DNA of 48,992 nucleotides from Desulfurococcaceae archaeon AG1 (lineage in GTDB: Archaea; Thermoproteota; Thermoprotei_A; Sulfolobales; AG1). This document shows positions 25,015 to 33,900 of the stretch, one piece after another; within the stretch, counting starts at the first letter, position 1, and the number at the start of each line of letters is the position of its first letter. The translations under genes were made by a program, and so were the position numbers. The stretch lies in assembly GCA_003116855.1 (NCBI GenBank), contig BEWT01000012.1, forward strand, positions 38,364 through 87,355. Direction: 5' to 3'. A model generated the notes under the pieces. The model made no database searches. It saw only the letters and a program-made list of their open reading frames with translations, and had not been told where the DNA came from.

Positions 25015-25587
25015 ATGCAGGCCGAGCTATATATAGAGGCAATCAGGGCGGCGAGGCGACTTGCCCCAGTAAGCGTAGCTGTGCTTAGAAGTATTGGTAA
25101 AACTCCTTTTACAGATGTTGAGCTTATCAGGGGATCCGAGGTCGAGATCCCGAGATGGGCTGCTGAGGTTCTTGAGAAAATGGGTTATGTTGAGGTTAAG
25201 AGAGAAGTGGGGAGCTCAAGCGATGTTAATAAGATCAGGTTTGCTGAGGAGGATCATGCTAGGAGAGGTGGTTTATCCATTTCAAAGATCCCTGGGGACT
25301 TCTACATAGAGGTTAGCCGTATTATTAGGGAGCTTAGTGAGAAGATCAAGAAGGGAGGGTCTCCCAGCGATATTGTTGAGCTTGATAGAATAACAAGGGC
25401 TCTTGATAGGATCGTCTCTATAAGGCTCCAAAAGATCTTGATGGCATCTATACTCCATAGCGAGAGATCCGGGGATTTCGAGAAGAACCTAAGTTTCGAG
25501 GAGAAAGCCCTCTATAGGATCATAGATAGCGATGTGAAGCACTGGCTGCGAACCGTTCTAGGTGAGAGCTATGGAGGCGTCAGTTGA
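25015..25587 (+). CDS. GINS complex protein Gins23
   Basis: GINS joins the MCM helicase (and often Cdc45/RecJ) in the replicative CMG complex. The small beta domain comes first (TPFTDVELIRGSEVEIPRWAAEVLEKMGYVEV, about residues 30-62), and the helical A domain follows (from about 95), which is the order expected for the Sld5/Psf2-3 class called Gins23 in crenarchaea. The overlap with mcm (start at 25571, stop at 25587) repeats the gins23-mcm operon known from Sulfolobus. The ATG at 25015 is preceded by GGAGC. About 190 residues is a normal length. Confidence 0.85.
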   Translation: MQAELYIEAIRAARRLAPVSVAVLRSIGKTPFTDVELIRGSEVEIPRWAAEVLEKMGYVEVKREVGSSSDVNKIRFAEEDHARRGGLSISKIPGDFYIEVSRIIRELSEKIKKGGSPSDIVELDRITRALDRIVSIRLQKILMASILHSERSGDFEKNLSFEEKALYRIIDSDVKHWLRTVLGESYGGVS

Positions 25588-27643
25588 TCTTACAGAGACT
25601 AGGGAAGATCTACTAGGAAGGGTTTTAGAATTCATAGAAAGCGTGAGAGATAAGGATGGAAGTATAAAATACAGGGCTAGGGTTAGAGAGGCCATAGCAA
25701 GCGGCTCTAGAAGCGTTGTTATCGACTATATAGATATAATCAACTTCGACAACGAGCTGGCTAGAAACGTCATAGAGAACCCAGAGGAACTAATCAAAGT
25801 ATTCTCCGAAGCCCTAACAAACATCGCCAGGACAGAGTATATACTATTCCAAGGATCCCTCAATCCCAGGTTCAGAGGAATCCCTCAAAGCATAGCGATC
25901 AGAGAGCTTAGGAACGAGCATATAGGAAAACTAGTCCAGGTGAGCGGTATAGTTGTGAAAATGACACCACCTAAGCAGAAAATGATCAAAGCTATGTGGC
26001 AACACATAAGCCCCGAATGTGGTGATAAATTCGACCTAGACGTCAAATCAGACATAATCGAAAAACCTTCACACTGTCGTAGATGCGGGCTATCATCAGG
26101 GATCTTCAAACTGCTTGAGAACGAGAGCCTCTACACAGACCACCAGAGGATCTCTATAGGGGAGATGCCTGAAGAAGTTCCTTCTGGGCAGATGCCGCGG
26201 CAGGTTCAGGTGATACTTGAGGGAGATCTTGTAGATCGTGTGAGACCGGGTGATAAGGTGCAGGTTGTCGGCATTGTAAGGCTTAGCGGTATTGGGAGCT
26301 CCTCTAGGAGATCCAAGGCTGTATATGAGATAGAGATCTATGGGAACAATATCGAGACTAGGGATAAGGGTGTGGAGGAGATAGAGCTCTCTGAGGAGGA
26401 TATAGATGAGATCAGAAAGCTTGCTAAAGATCCGATGATAACCAGGAAGATCATTGCAAGCATAGCCCCTGCAATATATGGTCACTGGGATGTTAAAGAG
26501 GCAATAGCACTTCTACTCTTTGGAGGGGTCCCCAAGCATAGGAGCGATGGTACAAAGATAAGGGGTGATGTGCATGTGCTCATAATAGGAGACCCTGGTA
26601 CAGCTAAATCCCAGCTCCTCCAATTCGCCTCTAAGATAGCACCCAGGGGTATATATACTACGGGCAAAGGATCCACGGCTGCTGGGCTTACAGCCGCTGT
26701 TGTTAGGGATAAGAATACCGGTGAGTATTACCTTGAAGCTGGGGCTATGGTGCTCGGTGATATGGGTGTTGTGTGTATAGATGAGATCGATAAGATGAGG
26801 GAGGATGATAGGACAGCTATACATGAGGCGCTTGAGCAACAAACAGTATCTATCTCTAAAGCAGGGATCCATGCTACCCTCAATGCAAGGGCCTCGGTAC
26901 TTGCGGCTGGTAACCCTAGATATGGTAGATATATAGATGATAGGCCTTTAATAGATAACATAAACCTTCCAGTAACGATACTCTCAAGATTCGATCTCAT
27001 ATTCGTTCTCAAAGACCAGCCCTCGTTAGAGGAGGATAGACAGCTGGCTGAACATATAACCAGTGCACATACATCCTTCGAGGATGTAAAGGCCCCGATA
27101 GACCCTGGGCTTCTCAGAAAATACATAATATATGCTAGGAGGAATGTTAAGCCCAAGCTAAGTGAGGAGGCGAGGAAAATGATAGCCGACTTCTTCGTCG
27201 AGATGAGGAGAGCTGCTGCCGAGAACAAGGAAGCACCTATAGCTATAACAGCAAGACAGCTCGAAGCACTAATAAGACTGACAGAAGCTCATGCAAGAAT
27301 GAGGCTGAGCAGCATCGCTACAGAAGAGGATGCCGCAGAGGCTATAAGGCTTATGAGAACAATGCTGGAGAGCGTTGGGATAGATATTGAGAGCGGCTCC
27401 CTAGACATAGACACCATAATGACCGGAAAACCCAAGAGCAGGAGGGAGAAGATGCTATTGATAGAAGACATAATAAAGGATCTCTCCAGCAAAAGCCAGA
27501 CAGCCTGTGCAAACGTCAAAGAGATACTAAGCAGGGCTAAAGAACACGGGATAGAGGAGGAGATCGCAGAGAAAATGCTCTCACAGCTACTCAAAGAAGG
27601 AATCATCTACGAGAAAGCCCCCGGGTGCTATAGAAAAGTCTAA
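25571..27643 (+). CDS. mcm: Replicative DNA helicase MCM
   Basis: Hexameric 3'-5' helicase of the replisome. Counting from the upstream GTG at 25562, the zinc site is His148, Cys153, Cys172 and Cys175 (HISPEC...HCRRC), Walker A is GDPGTAKS (343-350), Walker B is CIDEIDK (405-411), and the arginine finger lies in LSRFDLIF. The C-terminal winged helix ends in EGIIYEKAPGCYRKV. The ATG at 25571 has GGTGAG 4 nt upstream and is chosen over the GTG three codons earlier; the gene overlaps the GINS gene by 17 nt. No intein is present. Length about 690 is normal for a crenarchaeal MCM. Confidence 0.97.
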   Translation: MEASVDLTETREDLLGRVLEFIESVRDKDGSIKYRARVREAIASGSRSVVIDYIDIINFDNELARNVIENPEELIKVFSEALTNIARTEYILFQGSLNPRFRGIPQSIAIRELRNEHIGKLVQVSGIVVKMTPPKQKMIKAMWQHISPECGDKFDLDVKSDIIEKPSHCRRCGLSSGIFKLLENESLYTDHQRISIGEMPEEVPSGQMPRQVQVILEGDLVDRVRPGDKVQVVGIVRLSGIGSSSRRSKAVYEIEIYGNNIETRDKGVEEIELSEEDIDEIRKLAKDPMITRKIIASIAPAIYGHWDVKEAIALLLFGGVPKHRSDGTKIRGDVHVLIIGDPGTAKSQLLQFASKIAPRGIYTTGKGSTAAGLTAAVVRDKNTGEYYLEAGAMVLGDMGVVCIDEIDKMREDDRTAIHEALEQQTVSISKAGIHATLNARASVLAAGNPRYGRYIDDRPLIDNINLPVTILSRFDLIFVLKDQPSLEEDRQLAEHITSAHTSFEDVKAPIDPGLLRKYIIYARRNVKPKLSEEARKMIADFFVEMRRAAAENKEAPIAITARQLEALIRLTEAHARMRLSSIATEEDAAEAIRLMRTMLESVGIDIESGSLDIDTIMTGKPKSRREKMLLIEDIIKDLSSKSQTACANVKEILSRAKEHGIEEEIAEKMLSQLLKEGIIYEKAPGCYRKV

Positions 27644-27734
27644 TCTTATTAATATCATAATCGTTCGTCATATTCAGAAAAACGCCTAAGCATAGCTAAC
27701 CCACCCCCAATGTTACCAGAAACATACACAAAAC

Positions 27735-27744
27735 TTATTAATAC
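27735..27744 (+). promoter_or_regulatory. TATA-like element of the candidate C/D-box sRNA
   Basis: The run cttattaata is centred about 25 nt upstream of the C box at 27764, the spacing expected for archaeal transcription starting at the 5' end of a guide RNA. Confidence 0.35.
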
Positions 27745-27759
27745 ACTACATAGATATTA

Positions 27760-27814
27760 TCTTGATGAGCTGGGTTTTAAGTCCTGACATATGATGAGAA
27801 ACCCACGCGGCGAA
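27760..27814 (+). ncRNA. Candidate C/D-box 2'-O-methylation guide sRNA
   Basis: Boxes appear in the right order and spacing: C box TGATGA (27764-27769), a 14-nt guide, D' box CTGA (27784-27787), a 4-nt gap, C' box TGATGA (27792-27797), a 13-nt guide, and then CGAA where the D box is expected (27811-27814). Three boxes are canonical and the fourth is degenerate. A TATA-like run lies 25 nt before the C box. Archaeal C/D sRNAs are about 50-65 nt with guides of about 12 nt, which fits. I could not name target sites in rRNA or tRNA. The weak D box is the main doubt. Confidence 0.5.
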
Positions 27815-28122
27815 TCCAAAACACTGCACACAGATCCCCCATTCTATTAGATAAACCCATAACTTTGCGTAGAGTAAAATAAGGGCCCATACCATCGACA
27901 CGGCTAGTTCGATGTGACTCCTAATTCTACCCCATGAGATTAATAAAACCAGGGCTGAGTGGCTATTGCAGAATAAATACTAATCCTATGAAGCCGAGCC
28001 CCATATTTAATCCATGGTTAGATCAGAAGTAATACTGCTTTACCATAGAGATAGATCCTCGGAGGAAGAGATTCCTGTGAACCATAAATATCAAAAAAAG
28101 ATCTACTCTGTTATAGAATTTT

Positions 28123-28758
28123 CTACTTAGAGTCGAAAACGATGATGCTTACAGCCTCTAACACAGCTAGCTGGGGCGCCTTATCAGAGTATCTTTTTAT
28201 AGATTCGGAGAGCCCCTTTATAGTAGGTTCAAGATATGTTTTAAGAAGTTTGATCGTCTCTTCGCATGACTTAACGCCTTTAGAATCACCTTTAGCTTCT
28301 AGGTAAGCCTCTTTAACTTTGATGAACGAGAATAGCTGGAGCATTGGGGCTATATGATCTGGCATTTCCTCCCTAACCCTGATCCCATGATTTCTATAGA
28401 GACCCGATATCTCGGATTTAAGGTGAACCTTATCTGCATCTCTCACATAGTCTGAGGCGTATGGTGATACGCCTCCCAGTTCTACTCTTGAGTTGATATC
28501 ATCAGCCAGGTTAGGGTTCTCGTTCAGAGTGCTTAAAGCCTCCTCAAGCATGGTCGCTATTTCGGGTCTTAACACGCTAGCTATCCGTGTCAGCTTCGTA
28601 AAAGCTTCTTTTAACTCTTCCCCCCTGGTAGTGAATATCGAAGAGGCATAGTTTAGGAAAGCAGCTAGGAGTAGTTTTTGAGCATCGCCCTCTAGACTCA
28701 TAAAACACACCTCATATCCATAGGCAGTCGCTTCCAGAGCTGCATTTATACCTACCAT
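28123..28758 (-). CDS. TorD/DmsD/NarJ-type molybdoenzyme maturation chaperone
   Basis: Redox-enzyme maturation proteins bind the apo catalytic subunit and its Tat signal while the molybdenum cofactor is inserted. The 211 residues are all-helical, and the family core EEMPDHIAPMLQLFSFIKVKEAYL (around 125-148) contains the typical PDHIxxxLxF motif. It is the last gene of the molybdoenzyme operon (start 9 nt after the gamma-subunit stop), the usual position of the chaperone in ethylbenzene-dehydrogenase-type and nitrate-reductase-type operons. The ATG at 28758 is used. Confidence 0.85.
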   Translation of the reverse strand: MVGINAALEATAYGYEVCFMSLEGDAQKLLLAAFLNYASSIFTTRGEELKEAFTKLTRIASVLRPEIATMLEEALSTLNENPNLADDINSRVELGGVSPYASDYVRDADKVHLKSEISGLYRNHGIRVREEMPDHIAPMLQLFSFIKVKEAYLEAKGDSKGVKSCEETIKLLKTYLEPTIKGLSESIKRYSDKAPQLAVLEAVSIIVFDSK

Positions 28759-28767
28759 AACTATGTA

Positions 28768-29778
28768 TTACTCAAGCCTTAGTGTCAAGAGCGACGTCAC
28801 ACCCTTCCTACTCCCTCTCTCCCCCTTAGAGCCCTCCCATACAGCGAACGCTATGTGGTATGTGTTTCCAGGCGTTAGTTCTATTTCTCCCTGATCCTTA
28901 TCTGATGCTCTCAGCCTCTTCACAATGACAACGCTCCAAACGCCGTTTGACCATTTGCCCTTACCATTCGCATCCTGCGTTCTAGCTGTTATGATCGTGC
29001 CTGGTCCTTTTCCAATGATCTTCTCAACAGGTTTCCTTTCCAGCCTAACCTTGGTTATAGGATTGCCCGCGGCAAACGCTGCTAGATAGACCTCCTCCCC
29101 CTTAACCTCACCTATCCTAATAGGCTTGGGCTCTACCTCTTTCACTGTACCCTTGTATGGTGGATATGCGTCTATAGCAATGTTTGGGAACATGTCTGTT
29201 ATATCCTGAAGCCCCTTCTCTGCTTCGAGCTGTAATCTAGCCTCCCAAACCAGCATTGTGGCTGGATACTCTGGGGTTCCCATCATCCATGCCTTACCTG
29301 CTAGTTCATCTGGTATCGGGTATTTGAGTAGCATGACCGCACAGCGATCGCTGAACCTATCTACATCCAACCCAAAGTCAGGGATCTTATCAGCCCATTC
29401 GATCCTGAAGGCTATGTTCTCAGCATCGTATAGGGCTTTGACCTTAACGCTCTTAACCCCAGGGCTTGGTTCGAAGGGTCTCACCATTGCCTGAGGATCT
29501 AATGTAAACTCGACCTCCCTCACCAGGTTCCATTTAGGATCGTCGGGATCTATGGGCACACTATCTACCCTAGAAGCAGAAATATCAGCCGGGGTTGGTG
29601 TCGGGATGATTGTTGTCGGCGTAGGAGACGTGGGTTTTGGAACTTCTACTGGGGGTCTCTGTGTGAGCCTAAGGAACGTGGCAATACCTATTGCTGCACC
29701 TGCTAATGCAGCTGCCAAGGTTAGAAATACTCTCCTTCTAGCCTTTGAGTCATTTCCTCCTGGTTTCTTAACCGCCAT
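28768..29778 (-). CDS. Molybdoenzyme gamma subunit, haem-b binding ethylbenzene-dehydrogenase-like
   Basis: The gamma subunit of type II DMSO-reductase-family enzymes carries one haem b and passes electrons between the enzyme and a soluble or membrane carrier. The N-terminus has a twin-arginine-like signal (KARRRVFLTLAAALAGAA, from about residue 13), then a Thr/Pro-rich linker, then an all-beta domain with VKVKALYDAENIAFRIEW and TPGNTYHIAFAVWEGSKGERGSRK, which are typical of the EB_dh domain. In EbdC the haem ligands are a Met and a Lys; I cannot assign them with certainty here. It follows the beta subunit by 11 nt. Its own Tat signal means the haem domain is exported with the complex. Confidence 0.82.
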   Translation of the reverse strand: MAVKKPGGNDSKARRRVFLTLAAALAGAAIGIATFLRLTQRPPVEVPKPTSPTPTTIIPTPTPADISASRVDSVPIDPDDPKWNLVREVEFTLDPQAMVRPFEPSPGVKSVKVKALYDAENIAFRIEWADKIPDFGLDVDRFSDRCAVMLLKYPIPDELAGKAWMMGTPEYPATMLVWEARLQLEAEKGLQDITDMFPNIAIDAYPPYKGTVKEVEPKPIRIGEVKGEEVYLAAFAAGNPITKVRLERKPVEKIIGKGPGTIITARTQDANGKGKWSNGVWSVVIVKRLRASDKDQGEIELTPGNTYHIAFAVWEGSKGERGSRKGVTSLLTLRLE

Positions 29779-29789
29779 CTGATATCACC

Positions 29790-30944
29790 TCATACATCAT
29801 TTCTCCTATAGACCCCCAGTTTTTCATCATAGTACGGTCTCACCACTACCTGTTCTGTTATGGGGATCCTGATGACCTCATTGCCTTTCTCGTTATAGCC
29901 CGCAACATACTCGCCCCCTATAACTTTAAACCTATGGATTATCCTGTCGGTAGAGTTTGAAAGGATCAGGGCTCCTATAACCTCTATATCCTGTTTCTCA
30001 ATTGCTCTCACATAGTTGTTGATAGCCTCTTCGCCCATGGGGCCGAACATCATTCTTACGAAATCCATGTTCTTTATATTGATAGGGGGTATGTAGTAAA
30101 TGTTAGGCTCAAGACCTAGTTGTGGGAGCAGAGGGGCTGCGACTCTCTTTATATGGACTAAGAAGTCTATGGGGTTCTCTGGATCCGCTTTCTCAGGTAA
30201 GCTTATATAGCCAAACATTCTTATCTTACCTATACAGTTCCTGAAACACCTCGGTATCTCTCCCTTCTCCAAGGCTGGATAGCAGAATATACATTTCTCC
30301 GAAACCCTTGTTACCGGGTTATAGAAGACCTTTTTATATGGGCATGACTTCACACACTCCCTATAACCCCTACACCTGAACTGATCCACGAGGACCACGC
30401 CATCATCCCTCTTATAGATAGCCTGTCTGGGGCATGCTGCGAGACATGAGGGGAAGGTGCAGTGGTTGCATATCCTTGGTAGGAAGAAGAACCACGGATC
30501 AAAGGGAGCCCTATGAGAGCCCAGCCTTAAGGAGGTGCTAGCCTCACCCTCCCCTATGCCTGGGAAGGCATAGTCGTAGCTCTCAGGCATATAGCCTAGG
30601 GCTATCTCGCCCGGTGGCGCGGCCTCGAATATAGTTTTACCTCTATAGACCCAGGTGCCGCCCTCTTTCTTCCATCTTATAGGCTCTAGCTTAGCGAGCA
30701 TGGATAGTATTTTTACATCCCAGCGTAATGGGTACGACCCCCAAGGCTTATCCTCAACGTTGTTCCATAGCATGTATTCCTGACCTCTCCCGGAAGTCCA
30801 TGTGGTCTTACATGCTACAGTGCATGTCTGGCAACCTATACACTTGTTAAGGTTGAATATACCGGCAGCTTGTCTCTTAGGTCTAGCTGCTGGATATGGG
30901 TAATCCATCTCCCTCCCAATCTGCCAGTTATAGACCCTGGGCAT
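29790..30944 (-). CDS. Molybdoenzyme beta subunit, four-cluster ferredoxin-type
   Basis: Electron-transfer subunit of a type II DMSO-reductase-family enzyme (NarH/EbdB/SerB class). The cysteine motifs are CIGCQTCTVAC (35-45), CNHCTFPSCLAAC, CRGYRECVKSC and CIFC...CFRNC, the four-cluster pattern of this class. In the third motif a Tyr stands where a [4Fe-4S] ligand would be, so that cluster should be [3Fe-4S], as in NarH where a Trp takes this place. Length is 384 residues. It has no signal peptide of its own and would travel with the alpha subunit through Tat. It is 6 nt from the alpha-subunit stop. Confidence 0.92.
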   Translation of the reverse strand: MPRVYNWQIGREMDYPYPAARPKRQAAGIFNLNKCIGCQTCTVACKTTWTSGRGQEYMLWNNVEDKPWGSYPLRWDVKILSMLAKLEPIRWKKEGGTWVYRGKTIFEAAPPGEIALGYMPESYDYAFPGIGEGEASTSLRLGSHRAPFDPWFFFLPRICNHCTFPSCLAACPRQAIYKRDDGVVLVDQFRCRGYRECVKSCPYKKVFYNPVTRVSEKCIFCYPALEKGEIPRCFRNCIGKIRMFGYISLPEKADPENPIDFLVHIKRVAAPLLPQLGLEPNIYYIPPINIKNMDFVRMMFGPMGEEAINNYVRAIEKQDIEVIGALILSNSTDRIIHRFKVIGGEYVAGYNEKGNEVIRIPITEQVVVRPYYDEKLGVYRRNDV

Positions 30945-30950
30945 GTGGTA

Positions 30951-33900
30951 TCACCCCTCCACGATCACATAACCACCTTTAAGATAGATCTTCATGTCAT
31001 CATCCTCGTACGTAGGCCTCACCTTCAGCCTCACAGGTCTCCAAGGAGATTTCCCATCCTCGCCCCCAGGCTCGAGCTTTACTATTTTGGCGAAACCTTC
31101 TCTAGGCGCCCCCACAGGGCTATGTATGTCTGGTGCGAACCCCTTACCCATCACTGCTACTAGTGGCGACTTCCTGAACAGATCGTCCGTCATTAGAGTG
31201 GGTTTAAGCCATGTCCTCGTAACACTCTGATGACCCCCATATCTGTAGGATGATATATAGCCTGTTCTCTCGTTGACTGCTAGTCCATCAGGTCTCTTCT
31301 CATGCCCCTCAACAGTCCCGTGACTCGCCATGTAGAAGTTAAACCATATCCTAGTCATACCCGGCGGTATGCTATTGTTAAACCTTATCCTAGCCACCAG
31401 GGTGAAGGCTTTACGCTCCTCAGGCTTCTTATCAAGCCCCATGAAAGGCTCGTAGTTCGGATCTCCCTCAACCCTTACATAATCCCCATCGTCTAGCCCG
31501 AGCCTCCTCCCATCCTCAGGGTTTATGTCTACATAGCCTTCTGCAACCCAGGGCATCCTCTTATCCCTCCTGTAAATATCACCGTATGGTGTGTAGTGTA
31601 TCGCTAGTATGTCGACGTTACTGCATATGGTATGTATTAGTCCTTTATGTTTCGGGGTTATAATTATATGAGTATATCCTTTAGCCTTGAGCGGGTGGCT
31701 TGTGGTTTTAACAACACTCCAAGGCTTAGCCACATGCCTAACCTGTCTAACCTCCTGGTCTAGGTTGTTTGGATCTAGCCCTAGATCTTCGGGTTTTAGA
31801 GGTCTTATCGCTTGGTGTGGCCTGTTGAGTATTATAACATTGGGCTCGTAAGGAGTAGAGTTAGCAGGCTCCCTATAGACTGGTATGTTCTCCCCACTCT
31901 CTATGAAGGGAACCTCCTCTTTGTAGAACTCAAGCCTCCCAGTCTTAGTCCACCACGGCACGCTCTCGTTGGTCTGCTCCCACCCGACGATGCTTGGCGT
32001 TGTCCTTGTAGCATAAACGAACGGTATACCCTTCTTAGCATACTCCTCCAACATCTCGTATGTCAGCCCCTTGGTCGCGTTACCTGCAGCCAGCACTCTG
32101 TTAATATAGACTTCAACCTTGTTCTCGTAAACAAACTTCCAGTAATCCTTCATTCTCGGCTCTCCAAGGAGCTCGGCCATTTTAGCTGATATCCCGGCCA
32201 TGACCTCCATGTCGTCCTTAGTATCAAATATCCTCGGCAGCGGGGTTCTGGGCCACGCTGTTATGAATGGTGTCGTCACAGTAACGGCTATGTCTGGGAG
32301 TTTCCTTTCAATCCAGCTATCGATTCCGAATACAACGTCGGAGTACTCGCAAGTCAGGGTCCAGAACCATTCTAGGGTTACTATGAGCTCTACCTTAGGT
32401 AGAACGTTAACTATAATGTTATAAGCCCATTTAGAGTTGCCGAGCGTTGAGTTAGCGTTTGCAAAGAATACTACCTTTGTTGGTGTGGGCATGTGGGTCT
32501 TGCCAGTAAACAGTCTACCAGCGATCTCTAGAGGCCTATCACCATAAGCGTAGTAGTGGGCTGACTCTGCTGTGAAGTAAGATCTAACCCTAGCAGGCTT
32601 AGCTGGATCGAGCTCCGGGTTGAAGGGATCCTCAGCTATCCATTGTACTATACCATTAGTTAGTTCGAGTTTGAAGTTCCCAGCATAGGTTCCTAAAGTC
32701 CCACCTATGTTGCCTATATTAGCTGTTAAAGCTGCTAGAAGCATTATAGCCCTGTCTTTAAGATCTCCATGGAGGTACTGGTTTATACCCATACCTAGGA
32801 CAAAGAGGGTTTTACCCTTATTCTCCGCTATCTTCCTAGCAAGCCTCTCTATAGCCTCGGGCTCCACACCGGTTATCTCGGATACCGTCTTCGGATCCAT
32901 GCTGCTCATCACATACTCCTTTATGAGGTCAAAGACGGGTCTAACCTTCACTCTATTACCATCTACGAGTGTAACCTCGAATTCTCCCTCCAATGCGGGG
33001 TCTACTCCTAGTTCGTCGAAGTATTTGCCAACGTGATCCCTTGAGACTATCTTAGGCGAACTGGTTTTCAGATCCCAGGCTACGAAGTCGTCTATCTCGT
33101 CTCTTAAAGCCTTGGGCCAGAACTGTACCCCTTGGAGCGCAGGAGGCGGGGGCGTCTCTTCGGGTGTTAAGACTTTAGTCCTGTTCTTGAGCTCCACCGG
33201 CTTGTAATCCTTGATTATGTCTCTGGCTCTTAGGAATTTCAGGTTATCCATTCTAACAAGTAAGGGCAGGTCTGTGAATCTCTTGATGAAGGCCTCATCA
33301 TAGAGTTTATCCCTGATTATAACGTGAACCAAGCCTAGAGCTAGTGCTGTGTCGGTTCCGCTCCTCACAACTATATGCTCACGAGCCTGTGTGGCCGTGA
33401 TCATGTATTCGTTAGATATGGTTATAATCTCAACACCTTTCATACGAGCCTCTGAAAGCCATTTTGCTACAGGCATTTTGGTCGAAACCCAGTTCATCCC
33501 CCAGATTATTGCGAGCCTTGCATGCTCCACCAGGTGTAGGTGGAAATCCACAGCCTTAATCCCTGCTGTCATGGGCTGTCCAGGTGCTAGGTCGGTGTGC
33601 CAGGCATAGTTATCCCAGGCTCTTCCACCTACAGCCTTATCCGGGCTTACGCCTCTGATCTTGGCGTCTAGGAGTGCGAGCATGTTGGCGAATCTCCAGA
33701 GGGAGGTTATCCTCATGGGAGCGTTGAGAGGCATACCGGCTCTAAACTTAAATGTTCTAACCCCAGCCTCACCTACGGTCTCAACCATTTTGGGATGATA
33801 GCCTTGTCTGAGTAGCTTCTCAGCGCCTGCCTTTCCACTATATGTTTCAGCTATGTTAATGAGTGCTTTAGCTACTATCTCGAACGCCTTATCCCACGGA

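Larger units (their letters stand above)
27644..28122. other. About 480 nt non-coding gap containing a candidate sRNA
   Basis: No protein gene can be supported. The gap holds a candidate C/D-box guide RNA at about 27760-27814 with its own TATA-like promoter. The rest shows no structure that I can name. Confidence 0.5.

Noticed and set aside
24794-25042. An 82-codon minus-strand open frame overlapping the gins23 start
   Set aside because: It overlaps the GINS promoter and start and reads like random sequence.
25571-27643. Intein in MCM or in the RNA polymerase genes
   Set aside because: Lengths are normal and the catalytic motifs run without insertion.
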